Assembly (NCBI GenBank): GCA_963553325.1
Contig: CAUVOF010000066.1
Span: 1 to 13,253, forward strand
Direction of reading: 5' to 3'
DNA length: 13,253 nucleotides
From: Cardiobacterium sp963553325
GTDB taxonomy: Bacteria > Pseudomonadota > Gammaproteobacteria > Cardiobacteriales > Cardiobacteriaceae
In this document: positions 1 through 5,982 of the stretch, in pieces
Layout: every line of letters starts with the position of its first letter
Numbering within the stretch: the stretch's first letter is position 1
Made by a program: the position numbers and the translations under genes
Notes under the pieces: generated by a model
The model's input: the letters and a program-made list of their open reading frames with translations, nothing else
Told to the model about the DNA's origin: nothing
Database searches by the model: none

Positions 1-37
1 CTCCCCCGCTGCGGGCTTCGCCCTGCGGGGGAGGGGG
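1..37. repeat. GC-rich hairpin repeat, copy 1 (type A)
   Basis: This non-coding stretch folds into a long hairpin. The outer arms CTCCCCCGC (1-9) and GCGGGGGAG (25-33) pair perfectly, and an inner GGGC-TTC-GCCC stem sits between them. A near-identical copy lies at 10619-10655, differing at about one position in the right arm, so this is a dispersed repeat and not a gene-specific element. It lies beyond the terminator of the lipoprotein gene and may be cut by the window edge. Its function is unknown; it could act as a terminator or an RNA-stabilising hairpin. Confidence 0.6.
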
Positions 38-61
38 TTGTCCAATTGTAAACACTCCCTA

Positions 62-86
62 GCAAAAACCCCGCAGCAGCGGGGTT
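62..86 (-). terminator. Rho-independent terminator of the ygfZ-zapG-lipoprotein operon
   Basis: On the minus strand an 8-bp stem (AACCCCGC paired with GCGGGGTT, 4-nt loop) is followed by a run of five T. It begins 18 bases past the stop codon of the META-domain lipoprotein gene, the usual place for an intrinsic terminator. Confidence 0.8.
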
Positions 87-104
87 CTTCTGTAGCAAGC
101 GGCG

Positions 105-542
105 TTATGGCGCGGGGCGGAACTGTAATTCGATGCCATCGCCGCTGATGATGAGGCGGTCGCCTTCACGTTTTAGCGTTTTCGCGGCGCTCATCGCTTC
201 TATGTAGTCGCTTTCCAGGCGCATCGCTTCTACCGGGCCTGCCATGAGGGTGGTGGTCGGCGGTTCGTCGAGGTGTTCGATGTTGTTGCCGCGGATTCTT
301 ACCGGCACGCGGTAGTGGTTCACGGCGGAGACGCCGGTGAATGCGTCCTTGCCCTGGTTAAGGGTAACGGTGCCATCCTGGACGTTCAGCGCTTTGCCGT
401 TCAGTTGGCCGGCGACGAGTACCCATTGCCCGCTGGCATCGTGATTGTCGTCAGCGACTTGTGGCGCACCGCCTGCGCCGCTTTGGCAGGCGGCGAGCAG
501 GGCGGCGGCGGTAAGGGTCAGTGTGTTGGCTAGTTTTTTCAT
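105..542 (-). CDS. META-domain (HslJ-like) lipoprotein
   Basis: A 145-residue predicted lipoprotein. Residues 1-18 form a signal peptide ending in the lipobox L-A-A-C with Cys19 as the lipidation site; the next residue is Gln, which fits outer-membrane sorting. The mature part resembles a META domain: a Trp-containing first strand (GQWVLV), a central F-x-G and N-x-Y segment, and the PTTTLMAG stretch followed by E-x-x-Y. The two cysteines often present in META proteins (G-C-N and M-A-C) are absent here (A-V-N and M-A-G). Family members include E. coli HslJ, linked to heat and novobiocin tolerance, but the molecular role is unclear. The start codon overlaps the zapG stop codon (ATGA), so translation is probably coupled to zapG. 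It is the last gene of its operon. Confidence 0.8.
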   Translation of the reverse strand: MKKLANTLTLTAAALLAACQSGAGGAPQVADDNHDASGQWVLVAGQLNGKALNVQDGTVTLNQGKDAFTGVSAVNHYRVPVRIRGNNIEHLDEPPTTTLMAGPVEAMRLESDYIEAMSAAKTLKREGDRLIISGDGIELQFRPAP

Positions 543-1096
543 GGTGTTTTCCCCTGGTTGTTTTGCAGGTGACGTTTAACCGCCTCATGCGGTGTTTCGT
601 TTTTCCCCGCCGCTGCCGGGCGGGCGGCTGCGGCTTTTTCCGGTGGTGCCGCTGGCGGGGTTTTTGCGGCAGCGGCTTCTGCGGGTTTTGCCGCCGCTTC
701 GCTCGCGGGCGCGGCAGGCTTGGGCGCTTCTGCGTCTGCCGCCTGCGCGTTGGCGGCAAAGCCGAGGGTGATGGTTTTGTTTTGCCGCTTGCTGAGCTGT
801 TTTTGCAGGGTTTCTTGGTCCATCAGCGCGTGCGCGCCGGTGCTTAGTTGGTGGTAAACGTTTTTGTAGCCGTCGGCGAGTTGCTCGACGGCATCGGCGG
901 TTCTGATGAAGTGGCTATTGACGTCGCTGCGGTAGTCAGCGAAGGCTTTTTTCAACGCCTCGTGTTCTTTGCGCAAGTCGTCGCTTTCTTCTTGCAGGTG
1001 TTCTGCGTTGTTTTGGTTGGTGTTTTTAATAATCCAGACGAGGACGGCGCCGATGAAAAAGCCGGCTGCGGCAGCGATGATGACGTTCTGATCCAT
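539..1096 (-). CDS. zapG: ZapG/YhcB-family (DUF1043) inner-membrane protein
   Basis: A 185-residue protein with one N-terminal transmembrane segment (about residues 5-24), a charged coiled-coil stretch (about 30-65) and the family's conserved region with V-N-S-H-F, T-A-D-A-V-E-Q-L and Y-K-N-V-Y-H-Q-L. E. coli YhcB/ZapG links cell division and envelope synthesis and is about 132 residues long. This protein is longer because of a low-complexity Ala/Pro/Lys-rich tail at about residues 120-165. A GGAG ribosome-binding site lies just upstream of the start, 24 bp after the ygfZ stop. Its stop codon overlaps the start of the lipoprotein gene by 4 bp. The family assignment is firm; the role in this organism is inferred. 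Confidence 0.85.
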   Translation of the reverse strand: MDQNVIIAAAAGFFIGAVLVWIIKNTNQNNAEHLQEESDDLRKEHEALKKAFADYRSDVNSHFIRTADAVEQLADGYKNVYHQLSTGAHALMDQETLQKQLSKRQNKTITLGFAANAQAADAEAPKPAAPASEAAAKPAEAAAAKTPPAAPPEKAAAARPAAAGKNETPHEAVKRHLQNNQGKTP

Positions 1097-1120
1097 GTGT
1101 ACTCCTGGTTTTTTAAGGGG

Positions 1121-1917
1121 TTAGGGTGTGGCTGCGCGCTGGAAATGCAGGGGGTGCGTTTCGTCGCGCAGGTGCAGCGCTTTGCCGAGGTAGCGGTCTT
1201 CGATGACCGCCTGAAGGATGGTACCCGTGGCGTCGTGCCCGTAATCGAGTAGGGTACCGGCAACTTTGCCTTTGGCGTAGAGGGTGCGTTCGCTGCTTGC
1301 CAGTGCCGGTGCGCTGGCGGTGGCGAGGTGATGGTGTGCTTTGTGCGGCTGCCGGGCGATGGCATCGCTGCCGATGTAGCCGTTTTTTTCGGGCTAATGG
1401 CGCCGAGGGCGGTGAGATTGAGCATGACTGGTGTGAACTGCCCGGCGGTGTCGGCGTAAATTTCCGGGATTCCGGCGCGGATGCGGGCGGCATACCAGGT
1501 TTCGGCGGGCAGTGCGTCCGCTTGCGGCTGTGCGCTAATGTAGGGAATGACGCCAGGCACGCCGCCGATAAGTGTTTTGCCGTCGGCGGGGATGAGGCGC
1601 TGTTCGTCGCTGGGGTTGTCGCCGGCAAGCGCGCCAAAATGCAGCGCGGTTTCGCTAATGTGTACGTCGCTGTCTTGGATGTATTTGCGGATTTGGGCGA
1701 GAAAAGCGGGGGCAGTTGCGCGAGGCAGGCGCAGCAGGACGCCATCTGTCCACGGGAAAACCCATAGTAACGCCAGTACGTTGCCTTGCGAGGTGCAGTA
1801 TGCGCTGTATGTCCAACGGTCGCTGGCGAGGACACTGGTGTCGCAGGCGAGTTGGCCTTGCAGGAATGTGCCCGCATCAACACCGGTGGCTTTCAATATG
1901 AGTGAGTCATCTTTCAT
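1121..1917 (-). pseudogene. ygfZ: YgfZ/GcvT-family folate-binding protein, frameshifted
   Basis: YgfZ is a tetrahydrofolate-dependent protein that supports Fe-S enzyme assembly and repair. The N-terminal part (from ATG at 1915-1917) matches the family: F-L-Q-G-Q-L-A-C-D near residue 20, S-A-Y-C-T-S-Q-G-N, then R-A-G-I-P and N-L-T-A-L-G-A-I-S-P-K-K. At the 7-A run (plus strand T7, 1383-1389) the frame is lost. The next frame resumes in exact register with N-G-Y-I-G-S-D-A-I-A-R and runs to a TAA at 1121-1123, ending with typical YgfZ C-terminal features (Y-A-K-G-K-V-A-G-T). One extra A would restore an intact protein of about 265 residues. Without it, the first frame continues as non-homologous sequence deep into zapG, to 952. 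The restored protein lacks the family's K-G-C-Y-x-G-Q-E cysteine. The cause could be a sequencing error, slippage or a real mutation. It is divergent from sdhE, as in E. coli. Confidence 0.85.
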
Positions 1918-1972
1918 CGCGCGTATCCTGTGGTTATTTGTGTTTTTAATGGTGCAATATTGTAGCATTCTG

Positions 1973-1998
1973 CCCTTTGTTACAGAAACCGCAAAGGG
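1973..1998 (+). promoter_or_regulatory. Hairpin in the sdhE leader
   Basis: Perfect 7-bp arms CCCTTTG (1973-1979) and CAAAGGG (1992-1998) enclose a 12-nt loop. The hairpin ends two bases before the GGAGG ribosome-binding site of sdhE (2001-2005). It could be an operator for the divergent ygfZ/sdhE pair or an RNA structure affecting sdhE translation. No function is shown. Confidence 0.35.
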
Positions 1999-2010
1999 TT
2001 GGAGGTCTTT

Positions 2011-2241
2011 ATGAATGCGCGTTTGGCTTGGTTGTCGCGCCGTGGTATCAAGGAGCTGGATTTGGTGCTGCAAGGCTATTTGCAGCAGGATTTTGCCACG
2101 GCATCAGCGGCAGAACAGCAGGCATTCGCCGCGCTGTTGGAATATCAGGACCCGGATATTCTCGACCGCATTTTTCATGGCGTGGAAGACGAAGATGCGG
2201 CAATTGCGGCGCTGGTGCGGCAATTGCGCGCCAGCACTTGA
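2011..2241 (+). CDS. sdhE: Succinate dehydrogenase flavinylation/assembly factor SdhE
   Basis: A 76-residue protein of the SdhE/YgfY (Sdh5) family, which assists covalent attachment of FAD to the flavoprotein subunit of succinate dehydrogenase and fumarate reductase in the cytoplasm. The family hallmark R-R-G-I-K-E-L-D is at residues 8-15, and F-x-x-L-L-E-Y-Q-D-P-D-I near the middle is also typical. The length is normal. ATG at 2011 is chosen because a strong GGAGG lies 5 bases upstream; an in-frame TTG at 1999 would put the ribosome-binding site inside the gene. It is divergent from ygfZ, an arrangement known from E. coli. Confidence 0.93.
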   Translation: MNARLAWLSRRGIKELDLVLQGYLQQDFATASAAEQQAFAALLEYQDPDILDRIFHGVEDEDAAIAALVRQLRAST

Positions 2242-2248
2242 GAATCCT

Positions 2249-2289
2249 GCCAGGCAAAAGCCAATGATTTAACGGCTATTTTGGCTGGC
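2249..2289 (+). terminator. Hairpin downstream of sdhE, possible terminator
   Basis: The left arm starting GCCAG at 2249 and the right arm ending CTGGC at 2289 pair over about 13 bp, with one G-G mismatch and a 2-nt bulge, and an 11-nt loop. It begins 8 bases after the sdhE stop. No T-run follows, so it may be a processing or stabilising hairpin instead of an intrinsic terminator. Confidence 0.45.
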
Positions 2290-2492
2290 ATTACCGCCTC
2301 GGCAATAGCGAACATTCTTGCCGGATATATCGTTTTTAATACCTCACGCGCGAGCGCGACTATTCTTCGCCCTTTCGTTTTTTTATTGCCGTCGCCAATA
2401 GCGGCGGTATAGATTTTTTGGGCAAAAAATACGCGCTTTTATTGGCGCGTTAATTATGCCGCGCCCCGCTAATCTTTTCGCCTGACGGGCGG

Positions 2493-2539
2493 GCTGGACA
2501 GTCGTCCAGCGCATCTCTATACTTTGGACGCTTGTCCAA
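2493..2539 (+). promoter_or_regulatory. sigma70 promoter with twin palindromic operators for the TetR-type regulator
   Basis: The -35 box TGGACA (2495-2500) and -10 box TATACT (2518-2523) are separated by exactly 17 bp. Two perfect palindromes share the form TGGAC-N4-GTCCA: GCTGGAC-AGTC-GTCCAGC at 2493-2510, covering the -35 box, and TTGGAC-GCTT-GTCCAA at 2524-2539, starting directly after the -10 box and covering the expected transcription start. Their centres are 30 bp apart, about three helical turns. This is the classic layout for autorepression by a TetR-family dimer, here presumably the adjacent gene product. Confidence 0.8.
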
Positions 2540-2557
2540 TTGCCTAAATCTTTTGCC

Positions 2558-3208
2558 ATGTCAGACGCCATTGCACCTTCCGGCGATTCCGCGCGCGAGC
2601 TTTTCCTCGCTGCCGGGATGCGCCTGTATCCCAGCCACGGTTATCAACGCCTCTCGGTGCGGCTGCTTGCCACCGAGGCGGGTTTGAGTCCGGGGATGTT
2701 CCATCATTTGTTTGCCAGCAAAGAGGCATTTGTCGCCGAGGTCTTGCAGCGCAAGTACGACGCCGCTTTTGCCGAATTGCAGTTGCAGGTGCGCCCCGGT
2801 CGCGGCGTGCGCGAGAATTTGCGCGACGCCCTGCGCTTTCTTGCCCTTTTTACCCGCGCCCATCTCGATTGGGTGGTGCAGGTTTTTGCCGACGCGGAAA
2901 GCGTCGCGGCGGTGCGCGAGTTCATGCGCCAGTACGCCGGGATGCGCCATGTTGCGCTGATTCTCGATTTGCTGGCACGCGCCGAACGGCAGGGGCTGCT
3001 CGTGCCTGCCGCGCCGGTGCAGCGTTCGGCGTTTTTGATGGGTGCGGTGCTGGCGCCGCTGCTCATCGGTTCGCGTTTGCAGGCGGCAGGGCTGTTGCCG
3101 GAGGTGCTGGCAGCGGCGTTTGTGCCGCAGGTGATGGACGAGGCGGCGATTGTGCAGCGTATTGATTGGGCGCTGGATGCCTTGTTTTTGCAGGAGATTC
3201 GTTCATGA
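2558..3208 (+). CDS. TetR/AcrR-family transcriptional regulator
   Basis: A 216-residue regulator. The N-terminal DNA-binding domain is clear: A-R-E-L-F-L-A-A-G starts helix 1 at about residue 12, and the helix-turn-helix spans about residues 32-58, with L-A-T-E-A-G-L-S-P-G-M-F-H-H-L-F and K-E-A-F. The C-terminal part is an all-helical ligand-binding and dimerisation domain with no recognisable ligand motif. ATG at 2558 is preferred over an in-frame TTG at 2540, which would lie only about 10 bases after the predicted transcription start. The ribosome-binding site is weak. The gene overlaps the adaptor gene by 4 bp (ATGA), so the two are co-transcribed and probably regulated together through the operators at 2493-2539. 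The layout resembles TetR-HlyD-ABC exporter operons such as E. coli cecR-ybhG. Confidence 0.9.
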   Translation: MSDAIAPSGDSARELFLAAGMRLYPSHGYQRLSVRLLATEAGLSPGMFHHLFASKEAFVAEVLQRKYDAAFAELQLQVRPGRGVRENLRDALRFLALFTRAHLDWVVQVFADAESVAAVREFMRQYAGMRHVALILDLLARAERQGLLVPAAPVQRSAFLMGAVLAPLLIGSRLQAAGLLPEVLAAAFVPQVMDEAAIVQRIDWALDALFLQEIRS

Positions 3209-4341
3209 GAAAACTGTTTTTGTTGGTCGTGCTGACGGCGGCCGCAGGCGCGGGCTGGTGGTTGTATCAGCAGCAGGACGCGGCGGCGTTGCCGGATTTT
3301 GTCGTGCGTTCTAATGGCCGGCTGGAGCTGAACCGCCTCGATGTGGCGTCGCTTTATCCGGGGCGGGTCGAGCGGGTGCTGGTCGCGGAAGGCGATGCGG
3401 TCAAGGCGAATGATGTGTTGGTGGAACTGTCTTCGGCGCAAAGCAGCGGCCAGTTGGCGGCGGCACAGGCGGGCACGTTGCGCGCAAACGAGCTGGTGCA
3501 ACGCGCCCGTGCCGGGGTGCAGCAGGCGCAGCAAACCGTCGCGCGCGCCGATGCCGAGATTGCCGCTTACAAACAGCAGCAGAAGGTGGCAAAGCTGGAG
3601 CTGGACAATGCCAAGCAGATGCGGCGCGAGGATTTGATTTCTGCCTCGGAACTCGCCAAGCGACAGGCGGATTTTGACCGCGCGGCGGCAAGCGTCAAGG
3701 CGGCACAGGCAGCGCGTGCCGAAGCGCAGGCCGCAGTGGCGCAGGGACAAGCGGCGGTCGCCGAAGCCGAGGCAGGCGTCAAGCAGGCGCGAGCGCAGGC
3801 GGATACGGCGGCTTCTGCCGATGCCGATATGGCGATTCGCAGCCCGCTGGCAGCGCGGGTCGAGTACCGCCTGGTCGAGCCGGGCACGGTGATTGGTGCG
3901 GGCAGCCGCGTCATCAGCCTGCTCGACCCGGCGGATGTTTATATGAATGTCTTTCTGCCGAATACCACGGTGAGCGGGCTGCGCGTCGGCGACGAGGCGC
4001 GCATTGTCCTCGATGGCATTGATGCGGTCTTGCCGGCGCAGGTGAGTTTTATCGCCAGCGACGCGCAGTTCACGCCCAAGGCGGTGGAGACGGCAAACGA
4101 GCGGGAAAAGCTGGTGTTCCGCGTCAAACTGAAAGTGCCGGCGGAGGTGGCGCTGCGCTACGACCGTCTGCTCAAAGGCGGCATGACCGGTGACGGCTAT
4201 CTGCGCCGCGACAACGCGCAGGCGTGGCCGGAAGCGCTAGCAGTGAAGTTGCCGCCCATCGCGCACAACGAAATAAAAAATACCAAATATCAAACCGGTA
4301 GAATCGGCGACACCATCCCCAAACAACCGGAGCAACCATGA
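3205..4341 (+). CDS. HlyD-family membrane-fusion (periplasmic adaptor) protein
   Basis: A 378-residue adaptor subunit of the kind that pairs with an ABC-2 exporter. Residues 2-21 form an N-terminal membrane anchor or signal. A lipoyl-like half-motif follows (A-S-L-Y-P-G-R-V-E-R-V-L-V-A-E-G-D-A-V), then a long Ala/Gln/Lys-rich coiled-coil hairpin (about residues 75-200), the second lipoyl half (V-E-P-G-T-V-I-G-A-G) and a beta-barrel region with F-T-P-K-A-V-E-T and the R-V-K-L strand, as in YbhG/YhiI-type proteins. The start overlaps the stop of the TetR-type gene by 4 bp. No ABC transporter gene follows; sodC starts instead, also with a 4-bp overlap. The last 28 or so residues after V-K-L-P look unlike the family and are encoded by AT-rich, promoter-like DNA, suggesting read-through into former intergenic sequence. 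Confidence 0.88.
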   Translation: MRKLFLLVVLTAAAGAGWWLYQQQDAAALPDFVVRSNGRLELNRLDVASLYPGRVERVLVAEGDAVKANDVLVELSSAQSSGQLAAAQAGTLRANELVQRARAGVQQAQQTVARADAEIAAYKQQQKVAKLELDNAKQMRREDLISASELAKRQADFDRAAASVKAAQAARAEAQAAVAQGQAAVAEAEAGVKQARAQADTAASADADMAIRSPLAARVEYRLVEPGTVIGAGSRVISLLDPADVYMNVFLPNTTVSGLRVGDEARIVLDGIDAVLPAQVSFIASDAQFTPKAVETANEREKLVFRVKLKVPAEVALRYDRLLKGGMTGDGYLRRDNAQAWPEALAVKLPPIAHNEIKNTKYQTGRIGDTIPKQPEQP

Positions 4342-4889
4342 AAAAAACCCTGCTTACCCTCGCCCTCTGCACCGCCGTCTTCGCCCAGGCGCATGACCAC
4401 GGCGACCATCAAGAGAGCAAACCCGCCGCCAACAGCATCAGCGTTGCCATTAAGCTGCTCGACGGCGACAAAGCCGCAGGTGAAGTCATCATCAGCGAAA
4501 GCAACTACGGCCTCGTTTTCACCCCGCAGCTACACGGCCTCACCCCCGGCCTGCACGGCTTCCACATACACGAACACCCCAGCTGCGATGCCGCTGAAAA
4601 AGACGGCAAAAGCGTGCCGGGGCTTGCCGCCGGCGGCCATTGGGACCCGAAAAAAACCGACCGCCACGGCCTGCCGTGGGAAGACGACACCCACCTTGGC
4701 AACCTGCCGGTGCTGTACGTGGATGGCGACGGCAACGCCAGCGTGCCAGTCCTCGCGCCGCGCCTGAAAACACTTGAAGAAATCAAAGGGCACTCGCTCA
4801 TCATCCACGTTGGCGGCGATAACTACGCCGAACACCCCGCACCGCTCGGTGGTGGTGGAGCGCGCCTCGCCTGCGGCATCATCCAGTAA
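4338..4889 (+). CDS. sodC: Periplasmic copper/zinc superoxide dismutase
   Basis: A 183-residue SodC that converts superoxide to hydrogen peroxide and oxygen in the periplasm. Residues 1-18 are a signal peptide (A-Q-A cleavage), and the mature protein opens with a His-rich segment (H-D-H-G-D-H) like that of some Pasteurellaceae SodC proteins. Copper ligands are His76, His78 and His157, with bridging His101 (G-G-H-W-D-P). Zinc ligands His110 and His119 are present. The Asp expected three residues after His119 (H-L-G-D) is Asn122 here. Cys83 and Cys179 form the conserved disulfide, and Arg176 is the active-site arginine. The start overlaps the adaptor stop by 4 bp and has a GGAG ribosome-binding site, so it can be co-translated. 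An AT-rich stretch around 4271-4304 (TAGAAT at 4299-4304) may hold its own promoter. Confidence 0.95.
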   Translation: MKKTLLTLALCTAVFAQAHDHGDHQESKPAANSISVAIKLLDGDKAAGEVIISESNYGLVFTPQLHGLTPGLHGFHIHEHPSCDAAEKDGKSVPGLAAGGHWDPKKTDRHGLPWEDDTHLGNLPVLYVDGDGNASVPVLAPRLKTLEEIKGHSLIIHVGGDNYAEHPAPLGGGGARLACGIIQ

Positions 4890-4890
4890 A

Positions 4891-4926
4891 GCCACATAAA
4901 CCGCCCTTCGAGGCGGTTTATGTGGC
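4891..4926 (+). terminator. Strong hairpin downstream of sodC
   Basis: A perfect 15-bp stem (GCCACATAAACCGCC paired with its complement) closes a 6-nt loop, CTTCGA. It begins one base after the sodC stop codon. There is no downstream T-run, but the left arm carries AT pairs at its foot. It probably ends or protects the sodC mRNA. Confidence 0.7.
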
Positions 4927-4960
4927 GTCGATATTGCCAGGCATTGCGATGCGTTATTAT

Positions 4961-4989
4961 TTGCGACTATCTCGATACCTTGTTACAAT
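4961..4989 (+). promoter_or_regulatory. Candidate sigma70 promoter of the DUF4198 gene
   Basis: A -35-like TTGCGA (4961-4966) and a -10-like TACAAT (4984-4989) are separated by 17 bp. This gives a leader of about 44 bases with a GGAG ribosome-binding site at 5030-5033 before the ATG at 5040. No palindromic operator is apparent. Confidence 0.55.
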
Positions 4990-5039
4990 ACGCGCCGCTT
5001 TTTTAAGCCCTAGCAAACCCTTACCAATCGGAGACTCTG

Positions 5040-5882
5040 ATGAAAAAAACGCTGCTCGCTACCCTGCTCGCCGCCACTTCCCTCGCGCAAGCACATGAAC
5101 TGTGGGTCAATGCCCCCGCCAAAGTTGCCGCTGATGAAGTGCTGAAAGCCGACCTCGCCTATGGCCACGACTACCCCACAGCCGAGCCGATTCCCGCTGA
5201 CCGCCTGCACATCTTCAAACCGCTGCAACTCGTTGGCATGGATGGCAAAGCACAAGACATGAACCAACAAGGCGAGAACTACCAGTACGTTTCCAAAGAA
5301 AAAATCGCCAAAGGTGCTTACTGGGTCAGCGCCATTTACCAGCCGACCTTCTGGTCAAAAAACGACAGCGGCTGGAAACAGCAAAACCTGAAAGACATGC
5401 CCGACGCCAGCACCTGTCAGCAGGCACAAATGTTCGGCAAGGCGCTGGTCGTTGCCGGAGATGACGCGGTGGACGTTGCCGCCGTCAGCAAGCCGGTAGG
5501 ACAGGCGCTGGAAATCGTGCCGCTGGCCGACCCGACACAAATCAAACTCGACGCCATCTTCCCGCTGCAAGTGTTCTACGACGGCAAACCGCTCGCGGGT
5601 GCGACCGTAACCGCCACCGCCGACACCTTCATGGAAAAAGACCTGGAAGCGACGCACGACCACCGCGAACCGCAGGCCTTTTCCGGCAAGACTGACAAAG
5701 AAGGCAAAGTGGGCATGATTCCGCTCGTCGAAGGGTTGTGGAAAGTGAAAGTCAACCACAAAACCCCGTTTGAAGACGCCAAAACCTGCATGGAGCACAG
5801 CCTGACCAGCACCCTCATCATCCCCATCGGCGAAAAACGCGCTGCCCCGCATGCGCATGAAGAACACGAGCACAAGCACTAA
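5040..5882 (+). CDS. Secreted DUF4198 protein with His-rich C-terminus
   Basis: A 280-residue periplasmic protein. Residues 1-18 form a signal peptide ending A-Q-A, so the mature protein begins H-E-L-W-V-N-A-P, the usual opening of DUF4198 proteins. The family is often found near nickel or cobalt uptake genes, but its function is not established. A beta-rich C-terminal half (G-K-P-L-A-G-A-T-V-T-A) looks like a carboxypeptidase-regulatory or Ig-like fold, with G-K-T-D-K-E-G-K-V following. The tail is His/Glu-rich (H-A-H-E-E-H-E-H-K-H), which suggests metal binding. The gene stands alone, with its own promoter and terminator, immediately after sodC; the two share very similar signal peptides. 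A periplasmic metal-handling role is an inference. Confidence 0.85.
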   Translation: MKKTLLATLLAATSLAQAHELWVNAPAKVAADEVLKADLAYGHDYPTAEPIPADRLHIFKPLQLVGMDGKAQDMNQQGENYQYVSKEKIAKGAYWVSAIYQPTFWSKNDSGWKQQNLKDMPDASTCQQAQMFGKALVVAGDDAVDVAAVSKPVGQALEIVPLADPTQIKLDAIFPLQVFYDGKPLAGATVTATADTFMEKDLEATHDHREPQAFSGKTDKEGKVGMIPLVEGLWKVKVNHKTPFEDAKTCMEHSLTSTLIIPIGEKRAAPHAHEEHEHKH

Positions 5883-5899
5883 GCCTGCTGCGAAAGCCG

Positions 5900-5927
5900 A
5901 AAACGCCCGCATGATGCGGGCGTTTTT
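5900..5927 (+). terminator. Rho-independent terminator of the DUF4198 gene
   Basis: A 12-bp stem (AAAACGCCCGCA with TGCGGGCGTTTT, 3-nt loop) ends in a T-run. It lies 17 bases after the DUF4198 stop codon. The symmetrical A- and T-tracts would let it work in both directions. Confidence 0.88.
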
Positions 5928-5935
5928 ACATCCCA

Positions 5936-5975
5936 TTATTTCAGAATTGACAGAAATAACGCGCAAAACTACACT
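5936..5975 (+). promoter_or_regulatory. Promoter and operator of the GbsR/MarR-type regulator
   Basis: A consensus -35 TTGACA (5947-5952) and a -10-like TACACT (5970-5975) are 17 bp apart. An inverted repeat, TTATTTC (5936-5942) and GAAATAA (5953-5959), overlaps the -35 box. Its core TTTCAG-N6-CAGAAA matches the core TTTCTG-N6-CAGAAA of the palindrome at 6695-6718. The expected transcription start is about 5982-5983, at the start codon itself, so the mRNA would be leaderless. Confidence 0.7.
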
Positions 5976-5982
5976 GCCCGCC

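Larger units (their letters stand above)
2242..2557. other. 316-bp intergenic region between sdhE and the tetR-type gene
   Basis: No convincing gene is seen here. The stretch is more AT-rich than its flanks. It holds a hairpin just after sdhE (2249-2289), an inverted repeat CGCCAAT (2393-2399) / ATTGGCG (2441-2447), an ACGCGC / GCGCGT hairpin (2431-2450) followed on the minus strand by a T-run, and an imperfect direct repeat of about 20 bp (near 2290 and 2386). The right end (2493-2539) is the promoter and operator region of the TetR-type gene. Confidence 0.6.

Noticed and set aside
1383..1390. Programmed -1 frameshift signal of the A-AAA-AAG/C type in ygfZ
   Set aside because: The 0-frame phasing (AAA-AAA-ACG) does not match the classic X-XXY-YYZ heptamer, and no stimulatory structure was evident. 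Slippage on the run remains possible.
1113..1883. A 256-codon minus-strand frame overlapping ygfZ
   Set aside because: It is neither of the two frames carrying YgfZ family sequence and has shadow-frame composition.
2540..2557. TTG start for the TetR-type gene, 18 bases upstream of the ATG
   Set aside because: It would leave only about 10 bases of leader after the predicted transcription start and adds non-conserved residues.
2704..3750. A long open frame on the minus strand (348 codons) across the TetR-type and adaptor genes
   Set aside because: It is antisense to two well-supported genes, has Arg/Cys/His-rich composition typical of GC-rich shadow frames, and matches no family.
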